From assembly GCA_003562845.1 (NCBI GenBank), contig PWTL01000050.1, positions 1 to 48,518 of the forward strand: a DNA stretch of 48,518 nt, read 5' to 3'. The first letter of the stretch is position 1, and every line of letters begins with the position of its first letter. This document shows, piece after piece, positions 17,108 to 23,421 of this stretch. The position numbers and the translations under genes are program-made. Source of the DNA: Candidatus Acetothermia bacterium (GTDB lineage: Bacteria > Bipolaricaulota > Bipolaricaulia > Bipolaricaulales > Bipolaricaulaceae). The notes beneath the pieces are model-generated. The model had not been told where the DNA came from and did not search any database. It saw only the letters and a list, made by a program, of their open reading frames with translations.

Positions 17108-18006
17108 AGGGTTCCCGCCGTACAGATCGCTTGTCCGTGCTCCCCGAGGAGGAGGGTCAACGGATCGACCGCTTGGTCGCCCGTCGCCTGGGGATACCTC
17201 GCTCCTACGCGCGTGCGCTGGTGAAGGAGGAGCACGTGAAGCTCGACGACGCTGTTCCCTCGCCGAGCCGCCGGGTGAGCGCAGCTCAAACGGTGGAGGT
17301 GTCCTGGGAGGGACGCGCTCTGCAGCCTACTCCCAGTCCACTGCCCATCTTGTACCAAGATGACGACCTGGTAGCGGTCAACAAACCTCAGGGGATGCCC
17401 GTCCACCCCGTGGCCATGGCCGACCGGCAACCGACCGTCGTCACCGCCCTGCTAGCAGTTGCCCCACTCGCCGGAGGACCGGCGAACCGCCCGGGAGTCG
17501 TACACCGCCTAGACGCCCCCACCACCGGAGTTCTCGTACTGGCGAGCAACGAACATGCACACCGTTCCCTAGCAGAACAGTTCAGGCACCGCACCGTGGA
17601 CAAGACGTACCTGGCCGTGGTGGAAGGGACGCTGGACGCCGACGAGGGTACTGTAGAGGGTCGAATCGGTCGCGATCCTCACCGCCCATGGCGAATGGCG
17701 GTGAGCCCCGCGGGCCGCTCTGCTACCACCCACATCACCGTGCTCCGCCGCGCCGACGATCGCACGCTGCTCGCGGTCCACCCGCACACCGGGCGAACCC
17801 ATCAGATCCGAGTCCATCTTGCGGCCATCGGCCATCCTGTTCTGGGAGACAGAGTCTACGGCGCAGGAGAGGGCCTGTTCTTCCTCCACGCCTGGCGGTT
17901 GGGCATCACGCATCCTCGCACGGGGAAGCGCCTGTTGCTTGAGGCCCCTCCTCCGGAAGCCTTCGCTCCCTGGCTCGCACCTGAAGGTAGGACACCCCCG
18001 CGATGA
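17098..18006 (+). CDS. RluA-family pseudouridine synthase (RluD-like)
   Basis: A 302-residue enzyme converting uridine to pseudouridine in RNA, most likely large-subunit rRNA. An S4 RNA-binding domain spans about 17-75 (GQRIDRLVARRLG); the catalytic domain has VNKPQGMPVHP (94-104), the active-site motif HRLD (136-139, Asp 139 nucleophile), VDKTYLAVVEG and GRTHQIRVHLAAIGHPVLGDRVYG. An open frame extends about 200 codons further upstream, but that part is opposite rimP/nusA and has no homology; ATG at 17098 fits the family start. Its last 101 bases overlap the convergent pgsA-like gene. Confidence 0.93.
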   Translation: MVTKGSRRTDRLSVLPEEEGQRIDRLVARRLGIPRSYARALVKEEHVKLDDAVPSPSRRVSAAQTVEVSWEGRALQPTPSPLPILYQDDDLVAVNKPQGMPVHPVAMADRQPTVVTALLAVAPLAGGPANRPGVVHRLDAPTTGVLVLASNEHAHRSLAEQFRHRTVDKTYLAVVEGTLDADEGTVEGRIGRDPHRPWRMAVSPAGRSATTHITVLRRADDRTLLAVHPHTGRTHQIRVHLAAIGHPVLGDRVYGAGEGLFFLHAWRLGITHPRTGKRLLLEAPPPEAFAPWLAPEGRTPPR

Positions 18007-18454
18007 ACTGGGTCGCTATCGCCCCCCACAGGACCCACACCCCCCAGTCCGTGAGGAGCACTAACGCCGTTGCCCCCGCGGTCAGTGAAGCAGCCATCTT
18101 CCCCGGCCAGCGGGCCCCAAACCGCTGTCGCTGTCCCCAGAACACCACCGCTCCTATGGCTATGCCCGCTTGCGGGGCCAAGAACAGGCCAAACGCCGTC
18201 CAGGAAATCCGCCCCACATGCGCCAAAGCCGCAAGCAGTCCCACATAGAAGAGCTTATCCATGAAGGGATCGAGCCACTTTCCCAGTTGCGTCTCCCTGT
18301 GGAAGCGACGTGCCGCAAGGCCGTCGAGGACGTCTGTTCCCGCCGCGATAACCAAGAGAGCAAACGCCAACGGTAGCCGGTCTGCCAACACAGCCCACAC
18401 CGTGGGCGCCAGCAGCAGTCCACGCAGGAGAGTGAGGCCATTGGCCACAGTCAT
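17906..18454 (-). CDS. CDP-alcohol phosphatidyltransferase, PgsA-like
   Basis: A 182-residue membrane enzyme with the signature D-x2-D-G-x2-A-R-x8-G-x3-D-x3-D at 41-66 (DVLDGLAARR and GKWLDPFMDK). About five to six membrane helices follow the family pattern. It transfers a CDP-activated phosphatidyl group to an alcohol such as glycerol-3-phosphate. This is the first of two such genes in the window; the other (26287-26862) looks closer to canonical PgsA. A promoter directly upstream suggests it has its own leaderless message. Confidence 0.85.
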   Translation of the reverse strand: MTVANGLTLLRGLLLAPTVWAVLADRLPLAFALLVIAAGTDVLDGLAARRFHRETQLGKWLDPFMDKLFYVGLLAALAHVGRISWTAFGLFLAPQAGIAIGAVVFWGQRQRFGARWPGKMAASLTAGATALVLLTDWGVWVLWGAIATQFIAGVSYLQVRARERRLPEEGPQATGASPCEDA

Positions 18455-18460
18455 GCCCTC

Positions 18461-18489
18461 ATCATAACCGTGCCCGACCGCAAGGCCAA
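18461..18489 (-). promoter_or_regulatory. Promoter of PgsA-like gene, leaderless arrangement
   Basis: On the minus strand TTGGCC, 17 bases and TATGAT end 6 bases before the ATG. The expected transcription start coincides with the start codon. There is no Shine-Dalgarno. Confidence 0.6.
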
Positions 18490-18490
18490 T

Positions 18491-18519
18491 TCGCCATTCC
18501 CGTACCCCGCGGGTATAAT
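18491..18519 (+). promoter_or_regulatory. Promoter of the cPGS-like gene
   Basis: TCGCCA, 17 bases, then a perfect TATAAT; the leader of about 30 bases contains GAGGTG 6 bases before the ATG at 18558, so this gene has a normal leader. Confidence 0.55.
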
Positions 18520-18557
18520 GCCATCAACCCGCCACAACTTCTCAGCGAGGTGATCAC

Positions 18558-19868
18558 ATGCGTAGCCGGAGGATCGTCATCATGGGCGCCGCCGGGCGTG
18601 ACTTTCACAACTTCAACGTTGTATTCCGTGACAACGATGTTTATGACGTAGTGGCCTTCACAGCAACGCAGATACCAGGCATCGAGAGCCGCTGCTATCC
18701 GCCGCAGCTCGCCGGCAAGCTCTACCCCGATGGGATCCCCATCGTGCCCGAAGCCGAACTACCCTCCCTTGTGCAAAGGGAGGAGGTGGACGCCGTGGTA
18801 TTCGCCTACTCTGACGTGTCTCACGAGCACGTCATGGACAGGGCGGCCACTGCAGCAGCTGCAGGCGCTGATTTCTGGCTCCTCGGACCGCACAGCACGC
18901 AGCTTGTATCCCAGGTGCCGGTGGTGGCCGTATGTGCAGTGCGTACAGGGTGCGGCAAGTCCCAGACTACACGTACCGTGGCCGAGCTGCTGAAGACCAG
19001 AGGCAAACGAGTGGCCATCGTGCGGCATCCGATGCCTTATGGAGACCTGGCAGCACAGGCCGTACAGCGGTTCGCCACCTATGACGATCTCGAAGCCGCC
19101 CACTGCACCATCGAGGAGCGAGAGGAGTACGAGCCCCACATCGAACGGGGAAATGTCGTATACGCCGGAGTGGACTACGAGGAGATCCTCCGCCGGGCGG
19201 AGCAGGAGGCCGACTTCATCTTGTGGGACGGCGGGAACAACGACATGTCATTCTACCGCCCGCGGCTGCTCATCGTGGTCGCCGATCCCCTACGGGTCGG
19301 CCACGAGCGAAGCTACTGGCCCGGGTCGGTGAACGTGCGCGCTGCGGACATTCTGCTGATCAACAAACTGGACTCGGCGTCCATGGAGCAAGTTACCGAG
19401 CTGCGTGACTCCCTGTACAAGCTGAATCCTCGCGCCACGATCGTCGAGGCCGCCTCCCCCATCACCGTGGATAGTCCTGAGCTGATTAGAGGCCGCCAGG
19501 TCCTCGTGGTGGAAGACGGGCCCACCGTGACCCACGGCCACATGGCCTACGGGGCCGGTACGGTGGCCGCCCGCAAACTCGGAGCGACCCTGGTGGACCC
19601 CCGCCCCTACGCCGCGGGCTCGTTGGCCGCGGTGTTCACCGCGTATCCCCACTTGGGACCCGTCCTCCCGGCGATGGGCTATGGAGAAGCCCAAATCCGA
19701 GAACTGAATGAAACCATCTCCCGTGTGCCGTGCGAGGCACTTGTGATCGGGACCCCGATAGACCTCCGGCGACTTCTGGACAGCGACCTCCCCGCAACTC
19801 GCACTCGATATGAGCTCCAGGAGATCGGACACCCCACCTTGGAGGACGCCCTGGCCCATTTGCTGTAG
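18558..19868 (+). CDS. Cyclic 2,3-diphosphoglycerate synthetase-like GTPase/ATPase
   Basis: A 436-residue cytoplasmic protein with an N-terminal Rossmann-like half (IVIMGAAGRDFHNFN at the start, VDAVVFAYSDVSHEHV) and a P-loop half with RTGCGKS (129-135) followed by TTRTVAELL, then LWDGGNND and ILLINKLD, a variant NKxD. This matches the family typed by archaeal cyclic 2,3-diphosphoglycerate synthetase, which makes a thermoprotective solute in methanogens; many bacterial members are simply called GTPases, and their reaction is unproven. It has its own promoter and GAGGTG ribosome site. A 10-base inverted repeat follows. Confidence 0.8.
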   Translation: MRSRRIVIMGAAGRDFHNFNVVFRDNDVYDVVAFTATQIPGIESRCYPPQLAGKLYPDGIPIVPEAELPSLVQREEVDAVVFAYSDVSHEHVMDRAATAAAAGADFWLLGPHSTQLVSQVPVVAVCAVRTGCGKSQTTRTVAELLKTRGKRVAIVRHPMPYGDLAAQAVQRFATYDDLEAAHCTIEEREEYEPHIERGNVVYAGVDYEEILRRAEQEADFILWDGGNNDMSFYRPRLLIVVADPLRVGHERSYWPGSVNVRAADILLINKLDSASMEQVTELRDSLYKLNPRATIVEAASPITVDSPELIRGRQVLVVEDGPTVTHGHMAYGAGTVAARKLGATLVDPRPYAAGSLAAVFTAYPHLGPVLPAMGYGEAQIRELNETISRVPCEALVIGTPIDLRRLLDSDLPATRTRYELQEIGHPTLEDALAHLL

Positions 19869-19872
19869 ACAC

Positions 19873-19917
19873 AGGTAAGGGGGAACCCGGACAAACCGGA
19901 CCGGCCACCCCTTACCT
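19873..19917 (+). repeat. 10-base inverted repeat, possible terminator
   Basis: AGGTAAGGGG and its exact complement CCCCTTACCT enclose 25 bases that can pair internally (CCGG repeats). It starts 4 bases after the cPGS-like stop. There is no T-run, so either it ends transcription weakly or it acts in RNA stability or as an operator for the next gene. Confidence 0.5.
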
Positions 19918-19972
19918 CCTTCCGGGCAAGACAGCCGGCATAGCGGTTAGCCTGACCATGAGGAGGGCTACC

Positions 19973-20890
19973 GTGAAGAAAAACCTGACAATGCTGGCGG
20001 TACTGGCGGCTGTGGCGTTGCTGCCCGCGGGCACCATGGGGGAGGAGTTCAGATTTGGAGGGTCGTTGGGGTTGGAGTTCACCTTCACCCCCGTCCCCCC
20101 TGCCGACCTGGACATCTCCAGCGACATCACCCTTTCCCTGAGCTTCGGCAACGCCCAGGTGATAAGTCGGACACGTTTGACCCTGGACGGGTTTCATCAG
20201 GCGTGGCTCGGGTTTGGGTTGGACCTAAGCGTCTTGCACCTGGAAACCGCTATGCGCTTTGACCCATGTTTCTCTATGTACCGGCTCGAGGTGCGAGGGG
20301 AGTGGTGTCCCGCTGAGTTCGGGGGCCTCCTCCTTCTGGAGAACTTGGCCCCCATATGCGAGCCTCCCGACTACACTGTGGGGGTCGTCCTCGACCTGGG
20401 GCTGCAGCTAACCTCCGGGTTCTGGCTGCGCAGCCTCACGGGTTTCGGAGTATGGGATCTGTACTACCTCGTCGACGAGCTCGCCCGCACCGACATCTCC
20501 GCCGCCCCCGGGTGGTGGTTCGAGGAACAGCTGCTGGGAATGGGCCTGCAGGCAGAGTGCTTCTCCGTGGACAGCTGGATTCTGTTCACCGATCTCGGGT
20601 TGATCTGGGCCCGTCTGAGCAGTTCGTACAGCTGGTCCCAACCGGACGTAGCAGTAGGAGCCAGTTTGTGGTGGTCGGGGGGCTGGATGTTCGACACGGC
20701 GGAGCTGTTCGTCTCCGGGACGATCCACCCGGTGACCCTGCGCTCGGTGACCGTGTTCGATTTGAGCGGCTTTGTCATGCAGGAGATTGACGTCGAGGTA
20801 ACGTTCTCCGGCATAACTATCTACTCGCAGACAGTATTCGACTTCCTTGGGCTCATTCAACAGGTGGCAGGAATCGAACTGCGGTTCTAG
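19973..20890 (+). CDS. Secreted beta-rich protein, possible outer membrane barrel
   Basis: A 305-residue protein with a signal peptide (MKKNLTMLAVLAAVALL, cleavage near AGTMG-EE). The mature part is all-beta in appearance: alternating hydrophobic strands, many Gly, Phe and Trp, few Lys, and a terminal Phe, as in outer membrane barrels. GTG at 19973 is preferred over ATG at 19958 because GAGGAGG lies 6 bases before it and the signal peptide then begins MKKN. No family recognised. The sigma-like gene begins 3 bases after the stop, so the two are co-transcribed. Confidence 0.68.
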   Translation: MKKNLTMLAVLAAVALLPAGTMGEEFRFGGSLGLEFTFTPVPPADLDISSDITLSLSFGNAQVISRTRLTLDGFHQAWLGFGLDLSVLHLETAMRFDPCFSMYRLEVRGEWCPAEFGGLLLLENLAPICEPPDYTVGVVLDLGLQLTSGFWLRSLTGFGVWDLYYLVDELARTDISAAPGWWFEEQLLGMGLQAECFSVDSWILFTDLGLIWARLSSSYSWSQPDVAVGASLWWSGGWMFDTAELFVSGTIHPVTLRSVTVFDLSGFVMQEIDVEVTFSGITIYSQTVFDFLGLIQQVAGIELRF

Positions 20891-20893
20891 ATT

Positions 20894-21553
20894 GTGGCCG
20901 GGATGGATCACTTGCAGGAGCTGGCCGATCAGCTGCGGGGTTTCCCTTCCGCCGAGCTGCGGCAACGGCTGACCGAAGCTGCACTGCCCCTGGTCGAGGA
21001 GGTGGTCGACGAGTTCGCCGCCAGCGGCAGGCCCCGGGAGGCTTTGCTCCGTGCAGGGCACCTCGGACTGCTGAACGCCGTCAGCAATCTGAACCTGGAC
21101 AGGCGGGGGGACTTCGCCGCGTTCGCCCGCGACCTGATACGCGGTGAAATACGCGCCTCCGTTCGTGAGGAGTTCGCCGCTCCGCAGCCCCCTGCCTGGC
21201 TGGAGACGCTGGGCGAACACCTCGACATCGCCCATCGCCAGCTGGCCGGCGAGCTCGGTCGCCCTCCCTCATTGCCCGAGCTGGCGGACCGCCTGAACCT
21301 GAGCGAAGAGGGCTTGCGGGAGGCGTTCAAGGCGCGGGCCACGTTTCGCTACACTTCGCTCGGCCAACGCCGGCGCTCCACAGATCCCCAGCCTCACTTC
21401 CGCCCCGAGGAGGTGCAGGAGGCGACCCCCACCGGTATCCCCTGGCCGGCGCGGGCCCGGTTGGCGCAGGCCCTACGCCGCCTGCAGAGCTTGGCCGAAA
21501 GGTTACTAGAGCAGCTATTCCACGGCGGAGGCAGCGGGGGGGACGGTGAGTAG
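20894..21553 (+). CDS. Sigma-70 family protein lacking region 4
   Basis: A 219-residue protein (or 216 from ATG 20903). Residues 30-95 match sigma region 2 of the SigB/SigF/FliA type (LLRAGHLGLLNAVSNLNLDRRG, then FARDLIRGEIRASVREE); 105-160 match region 3 (RQLAGELGRPPSLPELADRL, LSEEGLREA, FRYTSL). Region 4, needed to bind the -35 element, is missing: after LAQALRRLQSLAERLLEQLF the protein ends in a GGGSGGDGE tail. No frameshifted region 4 is seen downstream. It could be a partial sigma that needs a partner, an antagonist, or a decaying gene. It lies just upstream of the c-di-GMP-controlled locus. Confidence 0.7.
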   Translation: MAGMDHLQELADQLRGFPSAELRQRLTEAALPLVEEVVDEFAASGRPREALLRAGHLGLLNAVSNLNLDRRGDFAAFARDLIRGEIRASVREEFAAPQPPAWLETLGEHLDIAHRQLAGELGRPPSLPELADRLNLSEEGLREAFKARATFRYTSLGQRRRSTDPQPHFRPEEVQEATPTGIPWPARARLAQALRRLQSLAERLLEQLFHGGGSGGDGE

Positions 21554-21594
21554 TGTTTACCAGTGTATGCAATGGTATATGTACTGTATAACAC

Positions 21595-21623
21595 TTGACA
21601 CACTTGGTTACCCCCCGTATACT
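21595..21623 (+). promoter_or_regulatory. Strong sigma-A-type promoter for the riboswitch transcript
   Basis: A perfect TTGACA, 17 bases, then TATACT (5 of 6). Transcription should begin near 21630, a few bases before the riboswitch aptamer. The 40 bases upstream are unusually AT-rich and contain an AGTGTT/AACACT inverted pair that could be an operator. Confidence 0.85.
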
Positions 21624-21635
21624 AGTTGCTGTAGG

Positions 21636-21716
21636 GTGAACGAAAAGGCAAACCCGGGGCGACCTGGGGGCGCAAAGCTCAGGGCCTCCGCATCGAGGAG
21701 GTAGCCGGGCTGCCGA
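21636..21716 (+). ncRNA. c-di-GMP-I riboswitch (GEMM-I class)
   Basis: The aptamer matches the GEMM-I layout by eye. GGCAAACC is at 21647-21654, then a CGGG/CCTG stem capped by a GCGA tetraloop, then CGCAAAGC at 21671-21678, a CCTCC/GGAGG helix, and GGTAGCCGGG followed by CTGCCG. The tetraloop, the CGCAAAGC junction and the GGTAGC segment are the conserved parts of the Vibrio Vc2 type aptamer that binds cyclic di-GMP. It sits between a strong promoter and a terminator, so it most likely controls the next gene by premature termination. Confidence 0.9.
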
Positions 21717-21748
21717 AACACCTCCAAAACACTTAGGAGGTGTTTTTT
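21717..21748 (+). terminator. Intrinsic terminator of the riboswitch, containing the ribosome site
   Basis: AACACCTCC and GGAGGTGTT form a perfect 9-base stem with a 10-base loop and a run of six T. The 3' arm includes the Shine-Dalgarno AGGAGG of the next ATG (21750), so the hairpin would block both transcription and translation. The 5' arm ACCTCC can instead pair with GGAGGT at 21697-21702 inside the aptamer helix; this gives a simple antiterminator. Ligand binding would keep the aptamer helix and free the terminator (off switch), by inference. Confidence 0.88.
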
Positions 21749-21749
21749 G

Positions 21750-22244
21750 ATGAGGAAGTGGATGGTAGTAGGGACAATACTGGCGATGGGGCTCGTGTTC
21801 GCCGTGAGCGGCGGCGCGGACAGCGCGACCGGAACGACGGACGTCACGTGGAGCGCGCAGACGTTCATCCAACTGAACATCGACGACCAAGACGTTGACC
21901 TGGGCGAGATCAGCGGGGATCTGTACGACCCAGGCGCAGACTCCTGGAACAACTTGGAGAGCACGGGCCACAGCGGGTGGGTCCTGAGCAACAGCCCAGG
22001 CGGGTTCACCCTCACCGCCACCGCGGCCAACGCCAGCGGCTTTGAACAAGCTGACCTCAGCAGGTTCTCGATCACCGGCTGGACTGCAGGCTGGCACTCT
22101 CTCGAGGGCACAGTGACCCTGGGCAGCCGTACCGGACCGGGCCGAGAGAGCATCGAGGACATCGGCTATCGGTACGAGCCGAGCTTCGACGACGCGCCGG
22201 GCGAGTACCAGGTGGTCGTCACGTTCACCGCGACCACGCAGTAG
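21750..22244 (+). CDS. Small secreted beta-rich protein under c-di-GMP control
   Basis: 164 residues, signal peptide MRKWMVVGTILAMGLVFAVSG with cleavage near SGGADS-AT, and a mature part without Cys that alternates polar and hydrophobic residues (beta sandwich-like). It ends with GEYQVVVTFTATTQ, a closing strand reminiscent of pilin-like, spore coat U-like and WxL-like surface proteins; no close family recognised. ATG is chosen because AGGAGG lies 9 bases upstream; a TTG immediately before it is less likely. Being directly behind the c-di-GMP riboswitch, it is probably a surface or matrix subunit. Confidence 0.78.
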   Translation: MRKWMVVGTILAMGLVFAVSGGADSATGTTDVTWSAQTFIQLNIDDQDVDLGEISGDLYDPGADSWNNLESTGHSGWVLSNSPGGFTLTATAANASGFEQADLSRFSITGWTAGWHSLEGTVTLGSRTGPGRESIEDIGYRYEPSFDDAPGEYQVVVTFTATTQ

Positions 22245-22267
22245 TCGGAGAGAAGGATTGCCCTGGC

Positions 22268-22300
22268 GGGCGGCCGGCGCGTCTACGTGTTCGGCCGCCC
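22268..22300 (+). terminator. GC-rich hairpin after the small secreted protein gene
   Basis: GGGCGGCC and GGCCGCCC form an 8-base stem with a 17-base loop. There is no T-run, so termination may be partial, letting some readthrough into the following genes. Confidence 0.45.
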
Positions 22301-22303
22301 AGG

Positions 22304-22309
22304 TATAAT
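22304..22309 (+). promoter_or_regulatory. -10 element just before the chaperone-like gene
   Basis: A perfect TATAAT 9 bases before the ATG at 22319; no good -35 match was found. If used, the message has a leader of only 2-3 bases. This would allow expression independent of the riboswitch. Confidence 0.45.
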
Positions 22310-22318
22310 TAGGATGCC

Positions 22319-23347
22319 ATGAGACGAGCAAGCCTTACAGCAGCCCTGCTGGTCGCCGCGCTGGCCACAAGCGGAGTCGCGCTGCAGATAACACAGCTGG
22401 AGTTTCAGTTCACCCTCAGGCCGGGGGAGGAGCGCCAGTTCTCCTTCCAGGTGCGAAACGACGGGCAGAGTACCCAGCGGATCAGCACGGAACTCGGCGA
22501 TTGGGAGAGAACACCCACGGGGGAGCACCGCTTCCTGGAGCCGGGTACTCTCCCCCGATCGTTGACCGAGTGGCTCGAGGTGTACCCGCGCTCGTTCACC
22601 TTAGGGCCGGACGAAGTACAAGAAGTTTCCGGCACCTTGCGCATCCCCTCTTCCGACCACCACCCAGTCGGGGGTTCCCACTGGGGGATCATCTTTGTCC
22701 AAGGCGAACCACGCCTCCAGGAGCACGAGGGAACAATGGTCCTGGCCGTGGAGAGGTTCGGGGTGAAGGTGCTCGTGGACCTCCCCCCCAGGGAGCGCGC
22801 CGCTACCATCGGTGCACTGAACGCTAAGGGCCTGAACCCCCTGTGGGTGGAGATCGAGGTGTCAAACACGGGAAACACAAACCTCCCCTCCATCGAAGGC
22901 CAGGTCACGGTGTACGACGAGACCGGCGAAGAGCTGGGACGCTACGACTTCGCCCGCTTCCCCTGTCTCCCCGGCGCAGAGCGCAGGGTCCGGGTGGACA
23001 CTGGTCTTCGGCTCACCGAGCCCGGAGACTACAACGTCCTTGTCACGGTGGACGCGGGAGTGGACCACCTCATCGCCACACAGCGCATGGTGCGAATCCG
23101 GCGGTTGGCGTTGCAGCCCTTGCAAGACGACTGGGGCGTCCCCCAGGACCTGTCGGGGGACGGGCTATACGAGGACGTGCTGGGAGATGGCTCGTTTCAC
23201 CAAGGGGACGTAGACGCCCTGGCCGAGCACCTGTACCGTCCCGCGGTGCAGCGCAATTGGCGGGCGTTCGACTTCGCCAACGATGGCCAAGTGGGAGAGC
23301 TGGACGTCTCCGCTCTGCAGGCGATGCTCGACGCCCAAGGCGGGTGA
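22319..23347 (+). CDS. Secreted chaperone-like Ig-fold protein with dockerin-like C-terminus
   Basis: 342 residues. Signal peptide 1-21 (RASLTAALLVAALATSGVA). Residues about 25-150 resemble the first domain of DUF916/PapD-like periplasmic chaperones: TLRPGEERQFSFQVRNDG, then WLEVYPRSFTLGPDEVQEV and SGTLRIPSSDHHPVGGSHWG. A second Ig-like domain (about 160-260) has VSNTGNTNLPSIEG. The last 70 residues contain two calcium-loop repeats, DLSGDGLYEDVLGDG and FDFANDGQVGELDVSAL, like a type I dockerin pair. I infer that it escorts or anchors the upstream small secreted protein. Confidence 0.72.
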   Translation: MRRASLTAALLVAALATSGVALQITQLEFQFTLRPGEERQFSFQVRNDGQSTQRISTELGDWERTPTGEHRFLEPGTLPRSLTEWLEVYPRSFTLGPDEVQEVSGTLRIPSSDHHPVGGSHWGIIFVQGEPRLQEHEGTMVLAVERFGVKVLVDLPPRERAATIGALNAKGLNPLWVEIEVSNTGNTNLPSIEGQVTVYDETGEELGRYDFARFPCLPGAERRVRVDTGLRLTEPGDYNVLVTVDAGVDHLIATQRMVRIRRLALQPLQDDWGVPQDLSGDGLYEDVLGDGSFHQGDVDALAEHLYRPAVQRNWRAFDFANDGQVGELDVSALQAMLDAQGG

Positions 23348-23421
23348 CCCGCGCACCGACGTCCATCTCCTGAGGTAAACCGGTCCTGCCGACCGCGGCC
23401 ACGCCGAGATAGCCTGTGCGT

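Noticed and set aside
21636-21716. Alternative reading of the element as a cobalamin or other riboswitch
   Set aside because: The GGCAAACC, GNRA tetraloop, CGCAAAGC and GGTAGC order fits GEMM-I; the cobalamin box is absent and the downstream gene is a secreted protein.
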